DNA of 64,000 bases, taken from contig CM055097.1 of NCBI GenBank assembly GCA_029204225.1, positions 6,651,676 to 6,715,675 on the forward strand, written 5' to 3'. The translations under genes and the position numbers were made by a program. Origin of the DNA: Diphasiastrum complanatum (lineage: Eukaryota > Streptophyta > Lycopodiopsida > Lycopodiales > Lycopodiaceae). Under the pieces are notes generated by a model. That model was not told the origin of the DNA. It saw only the letters and a program-made list of their open reading frames with translations, and did not search any database. Every line of letters begins with the position of its first letter. The first letter of the stretch is position 1. Shown here piece by piece: positions 45,877 to 60,900 of the stretch.

Positions 45877-47547
45877 TATGGTATTTGGAAAGAAATTGTT
45901 TCAGCCACATGATTTTGAGGAGCAGGGAGCTACATGAAGTAAAAAGATAGAAGTTTGGAAAAACTTTGACACAGTTTAGTGTGGCTGTACGATGCCACAA
46001 GGCAACAATTTGACATGTGGCTGAATGGTTTGTGAACACGTGGTCCAATCAAACATTGCCATGTGTCCCATGGCATCATAAACTCATGTCATTTCCAGAG
46101 TATAGATAGTCCCTTCTCGATTCATTTTTCACTTTCATTTCTTTGTGATTTATTGAAAGATTCAAACCTATCTTTCACAAGGCAAATGCTTTTTAGCATC
46201 TTCCAACTAATACTTTGCGTGCCCAATAGACATTAGCCCTTTTTTATTAACAAAAACATTTATCGTATGAATGTTGCTTGCATGATATCCATTCCACATG
46301 TGTGGCTTTTGTTGGAGACTCTGAATTTCAACTCCACGCTTTGAATTAATGATTGATAATCAATGTTCAAAATCCATTTGGCACACGATTTGATATTTAT
46401 GTGCCTGGAAACACCCTATCTGTGCTATATATCAATATTTGGTCGACATTGTTTTTGTCCATTCTTTCATTTAGGCATTGTTCCTTTGCAGTCACAAGCC
46501 CTAGTTAGATTGCCTGGCCTTGCCTAGAGCACCATCCCAACTTGGAAGACATTTTTTTTGACATTGATGCCACCCACATTTTTCCAAAAAAGGTTATTGG
46601 TCCACCACACCATACTACTAAACACCACATGAAATTATGTTTCAAAAAACCTCCAAAGTGAAGTTTTATATGGGACATATCGATCATATATAAAATCATG
46701 TATAAGGGCATCACATGAAAAGAGTGGTGATGGATAATGTCATTGCACAAATTACACTTTGAAGACTCTTCTAATTACCGGCCTCGAAGATTAAGCATGA
46801 CAAAATATCAAAGCTAAGCTTGAGAGGAAGAAGGTAGCCAATCAAGAAGACATTGAAGGAAAAGATCAAGTTGAAGAATAGAATTATGACTCCATTTCTC
46901 TTTCAAATCCACCACGATAGGTTCTTGTGAGCATTTTTTTGATGAGTGCTTTACCTTCGAGGGGACCTTTAAGTACAACCATCACTATATCATTTTACCA
47001 TTCTTGAATACTGTTTTTACCACCCTCATCAAGAGGTGAAGAAAAAGATATTTTATGTTGGAACTCACAAAAGAGATACATGTCACACATTTATGCACCT
47101 TAGTACCTTCCTCTTGCAAGGCTAAAAATCTGCAATATAGATCACGATTCATGTTAGTATGATGTAATAACTTGGAAAATGGGAAACTAGAGAAAATATA
47201 AAGCATTCAACTGAGTGCCAATGAGAACAGATGTCGACCCAGATGGGCAGGCTCGTCGATGGAGGCATAACAAGCGGGTTTGCCAGTGGGGGTGGAGACT
47301 CCCATTCAACTCCACAAAGACCATTGCCTCCGCGTGTTTTGTTGAATACATCGCCGACGTTTGTACATGGGTGATCTGTGGCAAGCTGGCCATGTGCTCG
47401 CTGCTTATGAAGCTACCGCGGTTCCTGCTGTCACAGCAGCTATGCCATAGTCTTACATACATAGATCAAGAGTTTGACTAAGCCCAATATAGATCACTAC
47501 TGTAGCTGGCCACCATTTGTGGCAGATCCACTGACCAGCTTGATGAG
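45877..47547. other. Intergenic, no gene seen
   Basis: Contains ACGTGG-type G-box motifs (46040-46050) and a TATA-like AGTATAGATAG near 46100, so part of 45880-46200 may be a promoter or LTR remnant. Otherwise nothing is supported. The sequence up to 47540 is the upstream region of the next gene. Confidence 0.4.
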
Positions 47548-47554
47548 TATATAA
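47548..47554 (+). promoter_or_regulatory. TATA box of the small secreted protein gene
   Basis: GAGTATATAATC. Transcription would start near 47580, giving a 130-bp leader that contains a CT-rich stretch (47583-47600), common in plant 5' leaders. Confidence 0.6.
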
Positions 47555-47713
47555 TCTATGCCCTGCAATAGCAGATTTCCATCCTCTCTCTCTCTCTCCC
47601 CCTTTCTTTCTTGTTCCACTCCTTGGCACCCACCACGTCAGGTTGTTTCTCAAGCTCTTAGCTATAACTGTTCTAGTTTCTCTGTCGCAACGACTGACTT
47701 TGAGGATCACACA

Positions 47714-48067
47714 ATGAAGGTGGCAGTAGTGTTTCTGCTCGCTCTGCTGCTGAGCACTTGCTTGTTGGCCAGTGCCGAAGTTTACGTTTTCAACAATTCT
47801 GGTAGTGATGTGAAGGTGTCCGTAAAAAAGGGCCGTGGAGTCGCCCACCAGGTTGTGCATATGGTTGGGGGCTCTGATCATTATTTTAAGCTGAGAACTG
47901 GGGCGTCTGGGAAGTTCACCTTTAAACACACCGGTACAGCGACAGTCACTCTCCGGGATGGAGAGCAGGTCATCCTCAGCGATCAGTTTGATGGCCCTGG
48001 TGTGGTCGGTTTCGAGTTTAGCACTGTCACGGGTATGAGAGGAGCCCAGATCTTTGGTGTTATATAA
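47714..48067 (+). CDS. Small secreted, cysteine-poor, predicted all-beta protein
   Basis: 117 residues, intronless. MKVAVVFLLALLLSTCLLAS-A is a typical signal peptide with likely cleavage before EVYVFNNSG. The mature part (about 95 residues) has no Cys, is rich in Val/Gly/Thr/Lys and alternates as in a beta sandwich (VKVSVKKGRG, GKFTFKHTGTATVTLRDGEQ, VVGFEFSTVTGMRGAQIFG). The frame extends upstream to ATG 47558, but that start lies about 10 bp after the TATA box, so 47714 is chosen. I do not recognise the family. Secretion to cell wall or vacuole is inferred from the signal peptide. A TATA box, tidy leader and a lack of lesions indicate a live gene. Confidence 0.75.
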   Translation: MKVAVVFLLALLLSTCLLASAEVYVFNNSGSDVKVSVKKGRGVAHQVVHMVGGSDHYFKLRTGASGKFTFKHTGTATVTLRDGEQVILSDQFDGPGVVGFEFSTVTGMRGAQIFGVI

Positions 48068-48596
48068 AGGTACTCCAATAAGCTATGTAAAAGTTTTACA
48101 GCCCTATGCTACGATCAATATATCACAAATAAGACATAGACATTGTGCATCACAGCTCAAAACTTGCAAACTGTGCGGTGAGCTGCCTCCCGCGCATAAA
48201 GTGCATAAGCTGGGTAAGTGTCTAATTCAAATGTTTACAGATGTAGATGTGGACTTTGAAGGACTTAGTTTGGTTTTTATGTAAGGTCTGTAGGTTATGT
48301 ACCTACAAACTGGAGAAAGTGGATACTGTCTGTTTGCAAATGTTAACATCTTTGCTCAAGGATATTGATGGTTTAAGATCACAATATTGATAAGCCTTAC
48401 ATTTATCATAGATAAGTTAGAGCTGGATGCTTAAATTTTGCCTTCATTCTTATAACACACCCACTTTGTAGCTTTTTTCTGGAATAAATATGCAGCGTCA
48501 GTTCAGTCACAGTTATTACACCAGGATTTTCAGGGATGCCATTTTCATTCTCTTGATTATAACATGTTAGGGAATGGAGATTTTGTTTTGTATTTA
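48068..48596 (+). other. 3' flank of the small secreted protein gene
   Basis: Probable 3' untranslated region. The open frame 48054-48284 is not conserved-looking. AATAAA at 48483-48488 is a possible poly(A) signal, although about 415 bp after the stop. Confidence 0.4.
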
Positions 48597-48602
48597 GTAT
48601 GA

Positions 48603-48700
48603 TGGAAGGCCCTGACCGAGAGACTTCCTTGCAGGGAGGGCGGGAGCCTGAGGGCAGGGCCCCAACCTGCAAGGAAGGCCCGAGGTCCTCGGGCCTTCCA
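48603..48700. repeat. Foldback sequence A
   Basis: TGGAAGGCCC and CTTCCTTGCAGGG on the left pair with CCTGCAAGGAAGGCCC and GGGCCTTCCA on the right. The right arm also holds GGCCCGAGGTCCTCGGGCC (48677-48695), a near-perfect palindrome. GC-rich in an AT-rich setting. No transposase. Confidence 0.8.
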
Positions 48701-48717
48701 CAACGTAATGCAAGGTG

Positions 48718-48840
48718 AGAAGGTAGAGAGAGAACTCACGGTATGTAGAGAGAGAACGTACATTTAGTAGGGAGAGAACTTACATTCCTTAGAGACATGA
48801 GAGAGAACGCACATTATGTAGAGAGAGAATGCACATTAGG
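48718..48840 (+). repeat. About 24-bp minisatellite (GAGAGAGAAYGCACATTA units)
   Basis: Five units, such as TAGAGAGAGAACGTACATTTA and TAGAGAGAGAATGCACATTA, at roughly 24-bp spacing. Two more units resume at 49545-49590 (CGTAGAGAGAGAATGCACATT), on the far side of the foldback block, so the block appears to have inserted within the array. Confidence 0.8.
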
Positions 48841-48856
48841 GGGGGAGGGTCCTACT

Positions 48857-48941
48857 CCGAGGCCCTTCCGCCCCGGAAGATTGCGCGCCCGAGGGTGGAG
48901 GCCCGAGGGCGCACGGTCTTCCGCGGGGGGAAGGGCCGAGG
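48857..48941. repeat. Foldback sequence B
   Basis: Arms CCGAGGCCCTTCCGCCCCGG (continuing to 48890) and its imperfect inverse 48907-48941 (ending GGGGGGAAGGGCCGAGG). About 34-bp stem and 16-bp loop, very GC-rich. Confidence 0.8.
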
Positions 48942-49009
48942 AGCCGGCCCTTCCCTTTCATGAATTTCGTTTTTACATTTTTTTTTCTTCTTTTTTTTGC
49001 CGTAAATTT

Positions 49010-49136
49010 TTTTTTACACGCACCTTCCGGGCGAAAGGTGCATGTAAAAAACTTAAATTTTTTTACGTGCACCTTCCGGTGTTCGGAAGGTGCCTGTAAA
49101 AAAAAAATTTGCCCCACAGATTACGTTCTGTGAGGC
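49010..49136. repeat. Three consecutive hairpins
   Basis: Hairpin 1 (49010-49051): T-run, ACACGCACCTT, loop, AAGGTGCATGT, A-run. Hairpin 2 (49060-49106): GCACCTTCCG (49069-49078), loop GTGTT, CGGAAGGTGC (49084-49093), again flanked by T- and A-runs. Hairpin 3 (49110-49136): TGCCCCACAGA, TTACGT, TCTGTGAGGCA. Hairpins 1 and 2 are related (both contain GCACCTTCCGG). Confidence 0.85.
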
Positions 49137-49173
49137 ATCACCATTTTCTTTGTAAAAATTTAAAAATTGATTT

Positions 49174-49326
49174 TACGTATTATGGAAAGAGCCAGGCACA
49201 GGCCATTCTGCCCAGTAAGGATTTTCAAAAAAAATTGGGCGAGGCCCGAAGGGGCCGAGCCTAAATTTTTTTGGAAAGCCGAACCGGGCAGAATGGCCGG
49301 TGCTCGGCCCATTCCATTGCATAATG
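49174..49326. repeat. Foldback element D, about 150 bp
   Basis: Outer arms: TATTATGGAAAGAGCC and GGCCATTCTGCCC (to 49212) against GGGCAGAATGGCC, GGCCCATTCCATTGCATAAT. The centre also folds: TTTTCAAAAAAAATTGGGC with GGCCCGAAGGGGCC and TAAATTTTTTTGGAAA. Nearly the entire segment is self-complementary, as in MITEs of foldback type. Confidence 0.85.
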
Positions 49327-49599
49327 GAGTCTTTGACTTTTCCACATGCCATTTACAAAGCATAATCAGCAGTGTGGGTTTTTTTGGACCAATGAGAATT
49401 TACCAGGTGGCAGTCTGACGCGCACAGTCTGACGCGCATTTGGAATGTGCTTCAGAATTTTGAAAAGAAATTTAAAAAAATCCAATGACATTTTATGCTT
49501 TTTAAAAAGCCCAAAAATTGGGCGTAATCAGCAGAAAGAATCCATTACGTAGAGAGAGAATGCACATTGTAGTGAGAGAATGACAGATTTCGGAGGAGA

Positions 49600-50032
49600 G
49601 AGAAAGGTGGATGAATATTCTGCTCATGGAGATGCTTTCAAAATACAAAGCAAACCAGAGCACCTGGCATTGCGGATGACATAACTCGAGGCTCGGTATT
49701 GATGCCCCCCTATTTGAGCCACACATTAGTGCATATAAATACATAAGTGCTATAAGATTTGCTAAAAGTTGAGGTCTCACTCTTCAGTGAGTATCATAAC
49801 TAAAATGAGTTTTTCTAGTTATCTATTCTTCTAAAATGCTATCTTTATTTTCGTTTAATTTTTTTAAGGATTTGAAAATCTTAAAGGAAACCTCTTGTGA
49901 TGTATGTATCATCAGCTTGTTGTAATTGCTTTCATATAGCAATTCACAATATTTTAAAAGTTATGTTTTATGTGAAGGGGTTGGAGACACCTCCAGCTTC
50001 TCAATCATCAAAGCAGACAAACCATACACTCT
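49600..50032. other. Intergenic, no gene seen
   Basis: AT-rich, no coding or RNA gene signal. Confidence 0.4.
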
Positions 50033-50340
50033 TACAAGCATGAAGAAACACAATGTAGCATCAAATCACACCTCAATCAGAAGCCTGCAGATTGATTCAT
50101 AGTGAGGGGCAAAAACACATGGGATTAGGACATGGGCTTAGGGCATGGCATTGGCAACTTCAATTGCGAACAATAACAGGCGAAACTAAACATAGAAATC
50201 TTCGTAGGCATGAAAAAAATACAATGTAACATCACACAACACCTTCTACAAGTAAGTTCACAAAGGGGGCTAAAAATCACATGGATTTTGGGTGACACAT
50301 TCATTATGCATGGTAACAGTTAAAACTAGCGTTGTAGGAA
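50033..50340. repeat. Diverged tandem duplication, about 172 bp
   Basis: GCATGAAGAAACACAATGTA at 50038 and GCATGAAAAAAATACAATGT at 50209 start two related units, each with an AAAACACATGG / AAAATCACATGG block some 70-75 bp further on. Confidence 0.55.
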
Positions 50341-50389
50341 TGTTTGCGGGCTTGAAGAAAGGTGGTTTATCAATATTTAGAGTGTTCAC

Positions 50390-50610
50390 AATTATTGTTT
50401 AAAATATCCGATAATTTATAGACTATTCACGATCAATATTCAGGGTATTCGCGAGCAATATTCATATTGCACTATCAATAATATTCATGTCCATTGTTTA
50501 GAGTGTTCACATCACCATATTCACAATTTTAAGAAGTTGTCACGAACATTTAATCACGAGTTTCCAAAACGTATTTTTGTAGAATCCAACAATTCTTCAT
50601 CCAATATGTG
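50390..50610. repeat. TATTCAC low-complexity repeat, copy 2
   Basis: Units such as TATTCACGATCAATATTCAG and a TTCTTCATCCAATATG tail, matching 30540-30910 in part. Probably a short dispersed element that carries an unstable inner repeat. Confidence 0.65.
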
Positions 50611-52829
50611 ATACATTTTGTTTATGATATGCAAAAAACTAGAGAACATTCGAAGTAATAAAGTAAGGATTTCTAAAGACTTGGTTCACCGAGAGCTTGA
50701 AATTGGCTTGCTGAAAAATAGGCAAACATGACAATAGGTACATAGGCCCTAAAAGAGTTTTAATGATTTAAAGAGAAGGTAGGGGATGTTGAATAACCCA
50801 AATTGAGATTCACCCAAGGTTGGCGAACTTCCCAAAGACATGGAAATAAGCCCAAACTAGCCAAGAGGGGGGATGGAAAGATCAAACCTCGAGAAGTCTA
50901 AAGATGAACTAGTCTTGTTAATTGCACCTACTATAGATATTTAAAAAAACTTGACATCTCCATGTATATGTCTTGATTTCCACTACCTATGCTCAAGCAT
51001 ATGTTAATGCTTTCAATCATAAGAGATCCCACAAAATTGTGAACTGGAACTAGCAAACAATTTAAGTTAGCAATGAGCATTGAGCATACCCTCTAGCCCT
51101 CCCCCACTCTTCTTCCTATGGCCATTTGATTGTAGTTTGAAAAGGTGTGATACGTATTCTAGGTCACTCAACAAGAGCAAAATTGAGGCACTTCAAATAT
51201 GGTATTGCAATATGACATTGAAACATGAATGTCAATGGCATGATTTCCCAATCTTATGTTGTGGAAAGATATCTTGAAGTACAAAGACTCTCCATCTAAG
51301 AGTTACTCATTTTCATAGAAAACGTGCTAGTTGTCTCTTTTGACTTCATGATATCTAATTAAATCACTTATGTATACATGATCTGATACTTATTGGTTGG
51401 AGCCATAGTTTCAATATTTATTTAGAAAGTGGATAGGTAGAATCATAAATAGAGTTACAGTTCTAAAAGCTCTAGGTTTTCATATTTTACTTGCTTTCAT
51501 TGGTTGAAAACATGGATTATTTATAGTTCTACATAGTGAAAAAACTTGGGGATGCCATGTATCTTGTCACATAATATCTTGTCAATTTGATAATTCCATA
51601 TTATTTTCATGTTATGAGGCTAATTGTCCCTATACCTAGTGTTCTAGGAAATCGAGAGATAGAAATCAACAGATTCTAGAACCTCTTAACAATTGCAATT
51701 TAGGGGCTTAACAATAACATAGAATTAGTACTTCTCATGGAAACTAACAAAGTAAAAAAATAAAGTCTTATCATTAAATTATTGAGCAAATCTCTAGGAC
51801 CTTCAATGTGAATCTAACACAAGATTTTGGTTTTTTTTCCATGTAGCTTTATCCTTGCAACACCATTATATAATGTTCAAGGACTATAAACATTACTAAA
51901 AGATAAAATCTTATAGAAGCATGAACATAAACATTACTGAAGCTAGCACTCTTAAATTGGAGGGAGTCACGTGCTTTATGGTCTAATTTTGAAACAAAAT
52001 AAGACATCTCTTGGTATGCCAAAGGATGAGTAGTAGTTGTTAGAAGAGAATTTTTTGATGGAAGTGAGAGCTAATGATGGCATGTGAGAATATTAGAAAA
52101 TGACTTGACAAGTCGGAAAGGCTGTGTGATATTAAAATGGGTGGATGTAGAAAGAATTGTTTGTAGGAAGAATTTAGGTAAAAAGTAGGATCTACATGCA
52201 AAGTTAAATGTAATGTCGAAGGTTCCATGGCTCAAATTTGATAAGCTTCTCTTACATAAAACCTTATCCTTGGCAATCCAACTATTTTACTCATTTATGG
52301 AATGCGAAAAAAACTAGATAAAATTGGTCAAAATCATACCTTGACACAAAAGACTTGTCACTAAAACAACTTTTTAGTTTGAGAGTTGATGCTTTTTTAT
52401 TGAGCAAAAAGCAAAGATAGATACAATGCTAGAAACATACAAAAACCATGCCACATTAATGTACTTATTTGTCAAGCTTCAATGCGAATTTCTATTTATG
52501 AAGAACTACATGCAAAAAACTAGGTCAAATCATCAATGACAAGTTAGAAAATGGGTGATAGAACAACTAGTTTTTGTAGCCTTTGTTATACATGCATATG
52601 TACACATATAAAGGTAGAGAAATATAAAGGGAGAAATAATGCAAGATACGAGGATGATCAATAATAAATAGGAAAGCTAAGGTGGAAGATAAGTAATCTT
52701 CTAAAAGATGAATAGGATGAGCAAAGCCATTTTAAATGATATGAAATTAAAAGAGCTAGTATACACAATTGAAGTTTACTTAGTTTTGTTAAAGATCATG
52801 TTTCATCTTTTTGATAAATCTTGTAAGAT
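50611..52829. other. Intergenic, no gene seen
   Basis: AT-rich with only short random frames. No motif noted. Confidence 0.4.
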
Positions 52830-53130
52830 CCTTGCCATCCCATCATAGATAGGTAAGATGGTCTTCTAGATTCATTTTCAGATTACTTGACTTGGTCTGA
52901 AACCTCGTCATGAGTGCATCCCACATCTCTCTTGCATTAGAGAGAGATGAGGTCAAGAGTAATGCTATCTTCGATTGAGGATGAAATGACAGCTACTGCT
53001 TTGTCATTCTTTTCTTTTCATTCACGAAGTTCTTTGCATGTGCTGGCAGGTATTTCTTCGGTTCCATCCACCCAGGGCCATAAAGCTTCTCCTCTCAAGA
53101 TAGGAAAGTCTTCACTTTTCAGGCCAAGAA
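52830..53130 (-). pseudogene. Copia gag fragment (UBN2-type)
   Basis: The minus strand reads ISSSIEDSITLDLISL, SNAREMWDALMTRFQTKSSN, LKMNLEDHLTYL, RFIKKM, in two frames. ...A.emW..L..rf...s......l is the gag pattern of copia elements. It is roughly 85 codons, with no LTR or pol attached. Confidence 0.65.
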
Positions 53131-53164
53131 TTTTGACCCCTCTACCTCAAGAATTGTGCATATC

Positions 53165-53362
53165 TTAGATTGGATGCTGTTGATTGAAGCCATAGTTTGA
53201 GTAACCTTGCTTTGATCCGTTGTTGGGATGCTCTGAGAGACGACACTTTTGCATGGGTTGATACCATTGTTGAAAAGCCTCTGTAGTTCCCTTCAAACCA
53301 AAAGGCAACACCATAAATTCGTAGTGACCAAAGCGAGTTTGAAAAAAAATCAACGAATACAT
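53165..53362 (-). pseudogene. Gypsy reverse transcriptase fragment
   Basis: [27 protein letters not shown] is the RT palm block [23 protein letters not shown]; of this, [15 protein letters not shown] is exact family consensus. Only about 30 codons are recognisable. Same strand as the adjacent copia gag piece but a different class. Confidence 0.75.
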
Positions 53363-56390
<3,028 letters not shown>

Positions 56391-56541
56391 CAGCCAATAT
56401 CAGTTTTACAGATTTCATAAAATCCTATTGTCATTCAATATTCTACGAGAGTAATTCCTGCTTGTCAGCCAATATCACTTCTACAGATTTCATTAAATCC
56501 TATTGTCATTCAATATTCTACGAGAGTAATTCCTGCTTGTT
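56391..56541. repeat. 75-bp tandem duplication
   Basis: CAGCCAATATCAGTTTTACA at 56391 and CAGCCAATATCACTTCTACA at 56466 start two units that are otherwise nearly identical through TCTACGAGAGTAATTCCTGC. Confidence 0.9.
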
Positions 56542-57912
56542 TTTAACGGTATACACTCAATAATGACTAAAAGAGCTACTAAATGGCAGCACCCCATTAA
56601 GTATATCGGTTGGATATATTTGCCAATTCATAAAACAAATCATTTCTACATCAATACCACATTCTTTCTACACACTTTTTCTCCTTCATACATATGCTGC
56701 TCTATCTACTTCATCCTAAGTTTGGTGCTGTAGCAGTGTAAGTCAATGACTTAACACCTTCAATTCTTGGTAATATTCCCAACTTACCAGCATGCAAATT
56801 CAGTCCAATAGTCTGTCGCTATTCAAACCCCTCTGGCCTGAATCAAGAGACTTCACTTCAAGACTGATATATCCAGTAATTATGCGTTTCTACCTTATTT
56901 TTCTTCTTATAGCTAGATCAAGTGACAAAACCCACGTAATAATCCTTAAAAAAGAACCTCACAAGCATGAAAATCCCAAGCAATTGGTGGGTATCTTTGA
57001 CTATTGGTGGTAAGAAGTTTTATGTGCAACTTCATCATGATATGAACTGAAAAAGAGTGAACATTCACTAAGGCCTTAAAAAAGGATTTGAGATAAAATT
57101 ACAATTCAAAAATTCAATTCTTTGCATTCTCAACTTCTGAATGTCATTATCTACATTACCGATTATACTTTGAAAATATCCCTTAAAACCCTGTGACGGA
57201 ACTCGGATTTTCTTTCATCACCTGAAGGTCTAAAATTCAACTCATTCTGGTGCACATGGACTTGCAAGACAAAAGAAAAACTCATACTTTTACATTGAAA
57301 TATGTTGGTCCTAATTGAGTTCAGAACAAATGATAGCGTGAATCTCAAGGCCTTGAACAAAGTGACGCAGAAGGATCACTTTCCGTTACCTTTTACTGAA
57401 AGCATTTTAATCACACAAAGCATTCCAGAGAGAGAGAGAGATGGCTGGTTGCCCTCTTGTAAACACTCGTGGAATTCCAAGAGAATAGTAAAAAGACGTG
57501 CAATATACAACTTCATGGAGTCCACCCACAAAGTCTTAGATATGGCAGATTAATACAGATGGATGAGACAAAATTCACCATCTTTGATAATACAGTTTTA
57601 TGTTGCATAAGAAAAACTTCATGTTTTAAACCCGAACTCTAGCGGGAGGCTATTTTCAACATATAGGTAGCTGTGAATTTTAGAAATGCTCAATAAATTC
57701 ATAATTGACCTGCACCCTGCTGACACGTACAGCAGTGAGAATCATCAAGAATGAGTCCACCTAATAGCAGCACAGGCAGGATCAGATCGAACAAAACCTT
57801 GAACAGGACAAGTGTTAAGACAAGAATATGTCGAGCAACAGCTGCTACTGATCTTTTCCGTCTGCCTTTTAAAAGTATTGTGCTTATGAATCGATTGGTG
57901 ACCCCAATGAAT
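56542..57912. other. Intergenic and probable 3' untranslated region of the GTPase gene
   Basis: No other gene. The stretch left of 57913 would hold the 3' untranslated region of the minus-strand GTPase gene; its end is not defined. Confidence 0.4.
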
Positions 57913-60900
57913 TCACCTTACAACAGCATCGACACGCTGCCTCAGCAATTCCGTTCGCTTGCTCGTCTTCATGGCGTCTACTAGCCACATTATTCCTTCC
58001 TTGATACCAGTCCTGCAGAACACCAAACACTGGGTAAAACTATTGCTAACACACATTGTTAAAAGGGAAACAAGGAGATCAATTTCATTTCATACATCGA
58101 GGAAATGCTAAATAGAGCATAAATCTCTACAAACATACTGCATAATCTCAACTTGATGCAAGGTACTTTCTAGTCTAATAAACGAGTCTCCAAAATATCA
58201 GCCAACAATAGTGAGGGCAGGCCTACTGCCTTGAGAACTATGAGTTAGGCTAGAGGCCCAATGACAAACAAACCACCAATAATCTAATACATGCAATAAT
58301 TAATGACACTTCTAAAGATGGGTCCCAAGGGGAAACATCAGATGTGATCTAAATCTCCATAAATGGCAAACAACAACATTGGGCCCAAGGCCCAAGAACG
58401 TGCAATTAATATGCAAGTGACTCCCTCAAAAACAACTTGCCCTCAGTGTCGGGATACTGAAAATGATCAAGCCTCAACATAATGACAAAACCGTATTAAG
58501 GTATACATAATGAAGAAGCCAGCCAAAATCTATATGCTGATGCAGTAGCTAGAACACTCTGGAATAATAACTGAAAACCTCCTGATTGTAGATTGTGCTA
58601 TATGAATGGCACGAGAATGCCTAATAAAGGCATCAAAATGAAACAGAGGGCCGCAAGACACCATAGGAACACTGCTTGAATAACCGAATAGGAAATCTGA
58701 AGCAATTCCTGAAAAAACCATCGCATGAACAGATATGGCTCAAAACAGAATGAGGAAATAACAAAGCATCAAAGACAGAGAGTAACAATTAACAAGTGCA
58801 AATAACGCAATGTTGACAAAAGATTGCAGAAATAACTATGAAAGGGGTGCAGACCCTACATAGGGAAGGCAATATGCAGAGACAACACTGACAAATAAAA
58901 ACAATGTGAAAAGTTGTTGGCCAAATATAATGCACGTTGACCATAGGTTCGCACCACTTGTCATTTGAACACTAGGGGCCGTCATTTGGTGCCTTTGATC
59001 CAATATTGATTTGGCATTCATTAGAGTCACTTGTGAGTCCTATTTGTAGGGCCCCTAACCTAACTTGCAGACTGTAGGACCTCAAACAATATGAATAGGC
59101 CTATGAGCCTCATTATCTCGATGGCAGACTATTTGGAGACTAGATTCTCTATAACATAAAAGCTTATATACGGTGTAGCTTAGCTTTAACATACAGTCAG
59201 CCTACAGTTAGCATATTGCCATCATTTACTACCATCAGTCTAATGGTATGATAGACATTCTTCGGCCCAAGTTTACGTACATTATAGAATTTTCCCTATA
59301 TTGGTTGTATTTTCTGGATGTTGTGTGTTCTATGAAGCTTTGACTGTAACTTGGTATTATAGCACTTTTCTTGCATGGAGGGATTAAGCATCAACTTCTA
59401 TGATCATATCTGCAATTGTGTAGGATTTTTGGTTTTGGGGAAAAAGACCCTTTTCTAATTGTTGGTTGGAATTTCAATCTGTTTAGATAGTTAAACTCCT
59501 CTCATCAAATAGCAAAAGTTATGCGAAAATTTGTTCAAATGCCATCATAACCTGAGGCCCTAAAAATATCAAATTTTCTTGTTTTGTGCCACTTTCATTT
59601 TGTGTACAAGTTTTCTTTTTTAACAATCAGTATTCACTGGTCTTGACGACTTCATCTTTTTATATTGTTGTTTCCATTTCTAGAGACTTTACATTTTTAT
59701 TCTTCCTTCAGTAGGAACTTCTAGCACACTTAGCAGCCCATCAATATAACATCTAGAGATTAAATGGAAGTCCAGTGTACAATTGGGAGGATTGGCACCC
59801 ATTGTGTGGACATGAGTGTGCGCATACAAATATATGGTCTGTTAAACATAATGTCCCCCCTAAAACTCTGGATACTTGCATTGGATGGCGATATCCCTAG
59901 TAGAAGTCTTGTAGTAATTGCATCCCTTGTAGAAGGCCTTGTGCTTGACCAATGAGACCTGAGCATAAAAAAAGGGCATGTGGAGCAGAATGTGTACACT
60001 GTATCATTGGGCAAGACTCAAAAAAAAAGGTAGAATAGTTGAATAACCATCTGCCAATAGAAAATGAGAAACGACTTTGCTACTGCTAACTAAAATACAC
60101 AAGTATACTAAGCACAAATGTTGATCCAAATCCATGAATAGGGGTCACAAGGTGTTGTAAGTAACCTTCCAAGATATGGTTGAGAATCCGAAACTGACTA
60201 TCTAACTTTAAAAGGTATAGATTCCAGAACTACTTTGTCCAAAACCTAGAAGTAGATGTGCCATCCCTGTCTGTATAAAAGGACCTTGGTAATCCATTTA
60301 AACTGACTAACTCCAAAAGAAATACATGTGCACACTGCACACTACTTATCTATAATAGTTGTGGGCATGGGCATGTCTTGGCTTAGAAAGCATGTCAACA
60401 ATGACCTAAGAAGCACTTTGTTGACTCCTTGTCCATGATAAACCCATGGTAAAGTCCATGAATATATCTATCCAATGTCGATGAGGTATGGGCTAGTGCT
60501 GTAATACTCCATGTGTCTTGCCTCTAGAGTACTTTTAATTGCTAAGATGAGAAGGTCCTTCTCCATACTAGAAGGAAAGGCACAAGACTTTTGGAAATGG
60601 AAAGATCCTGAATACAATAAAGTTGATACTATGAGAGAAGCTGCAAAATGGTGACTCCACATGAAATGACAAGGTGATTGAGGATGAATACAGCCATGGG
60701 TAATTGATTGTTAGACTACAGGCTACAATGTACCAGGGTCCAGTGAAATTTGAATCCTGACGTGCTCCCGAGTACCTAACAATACCTAACAATACATATC
60801 ACCTGTGATTTAGGGTTCTTGATCCATCTGTTGCCTGCAGTTTTAGCTATGATCTATCTGATATCATTTGTGACATTAGCTAGTAACTACCAACTTTCAT

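Noticed and set aside
47558-47713. Upstream ATG extending the small secreted protein to 169 residues
   Set aside because: It lies about 10 bp after the TATA box, so it would precede or coincide with the transcription start, and it would bury the signal peptide.
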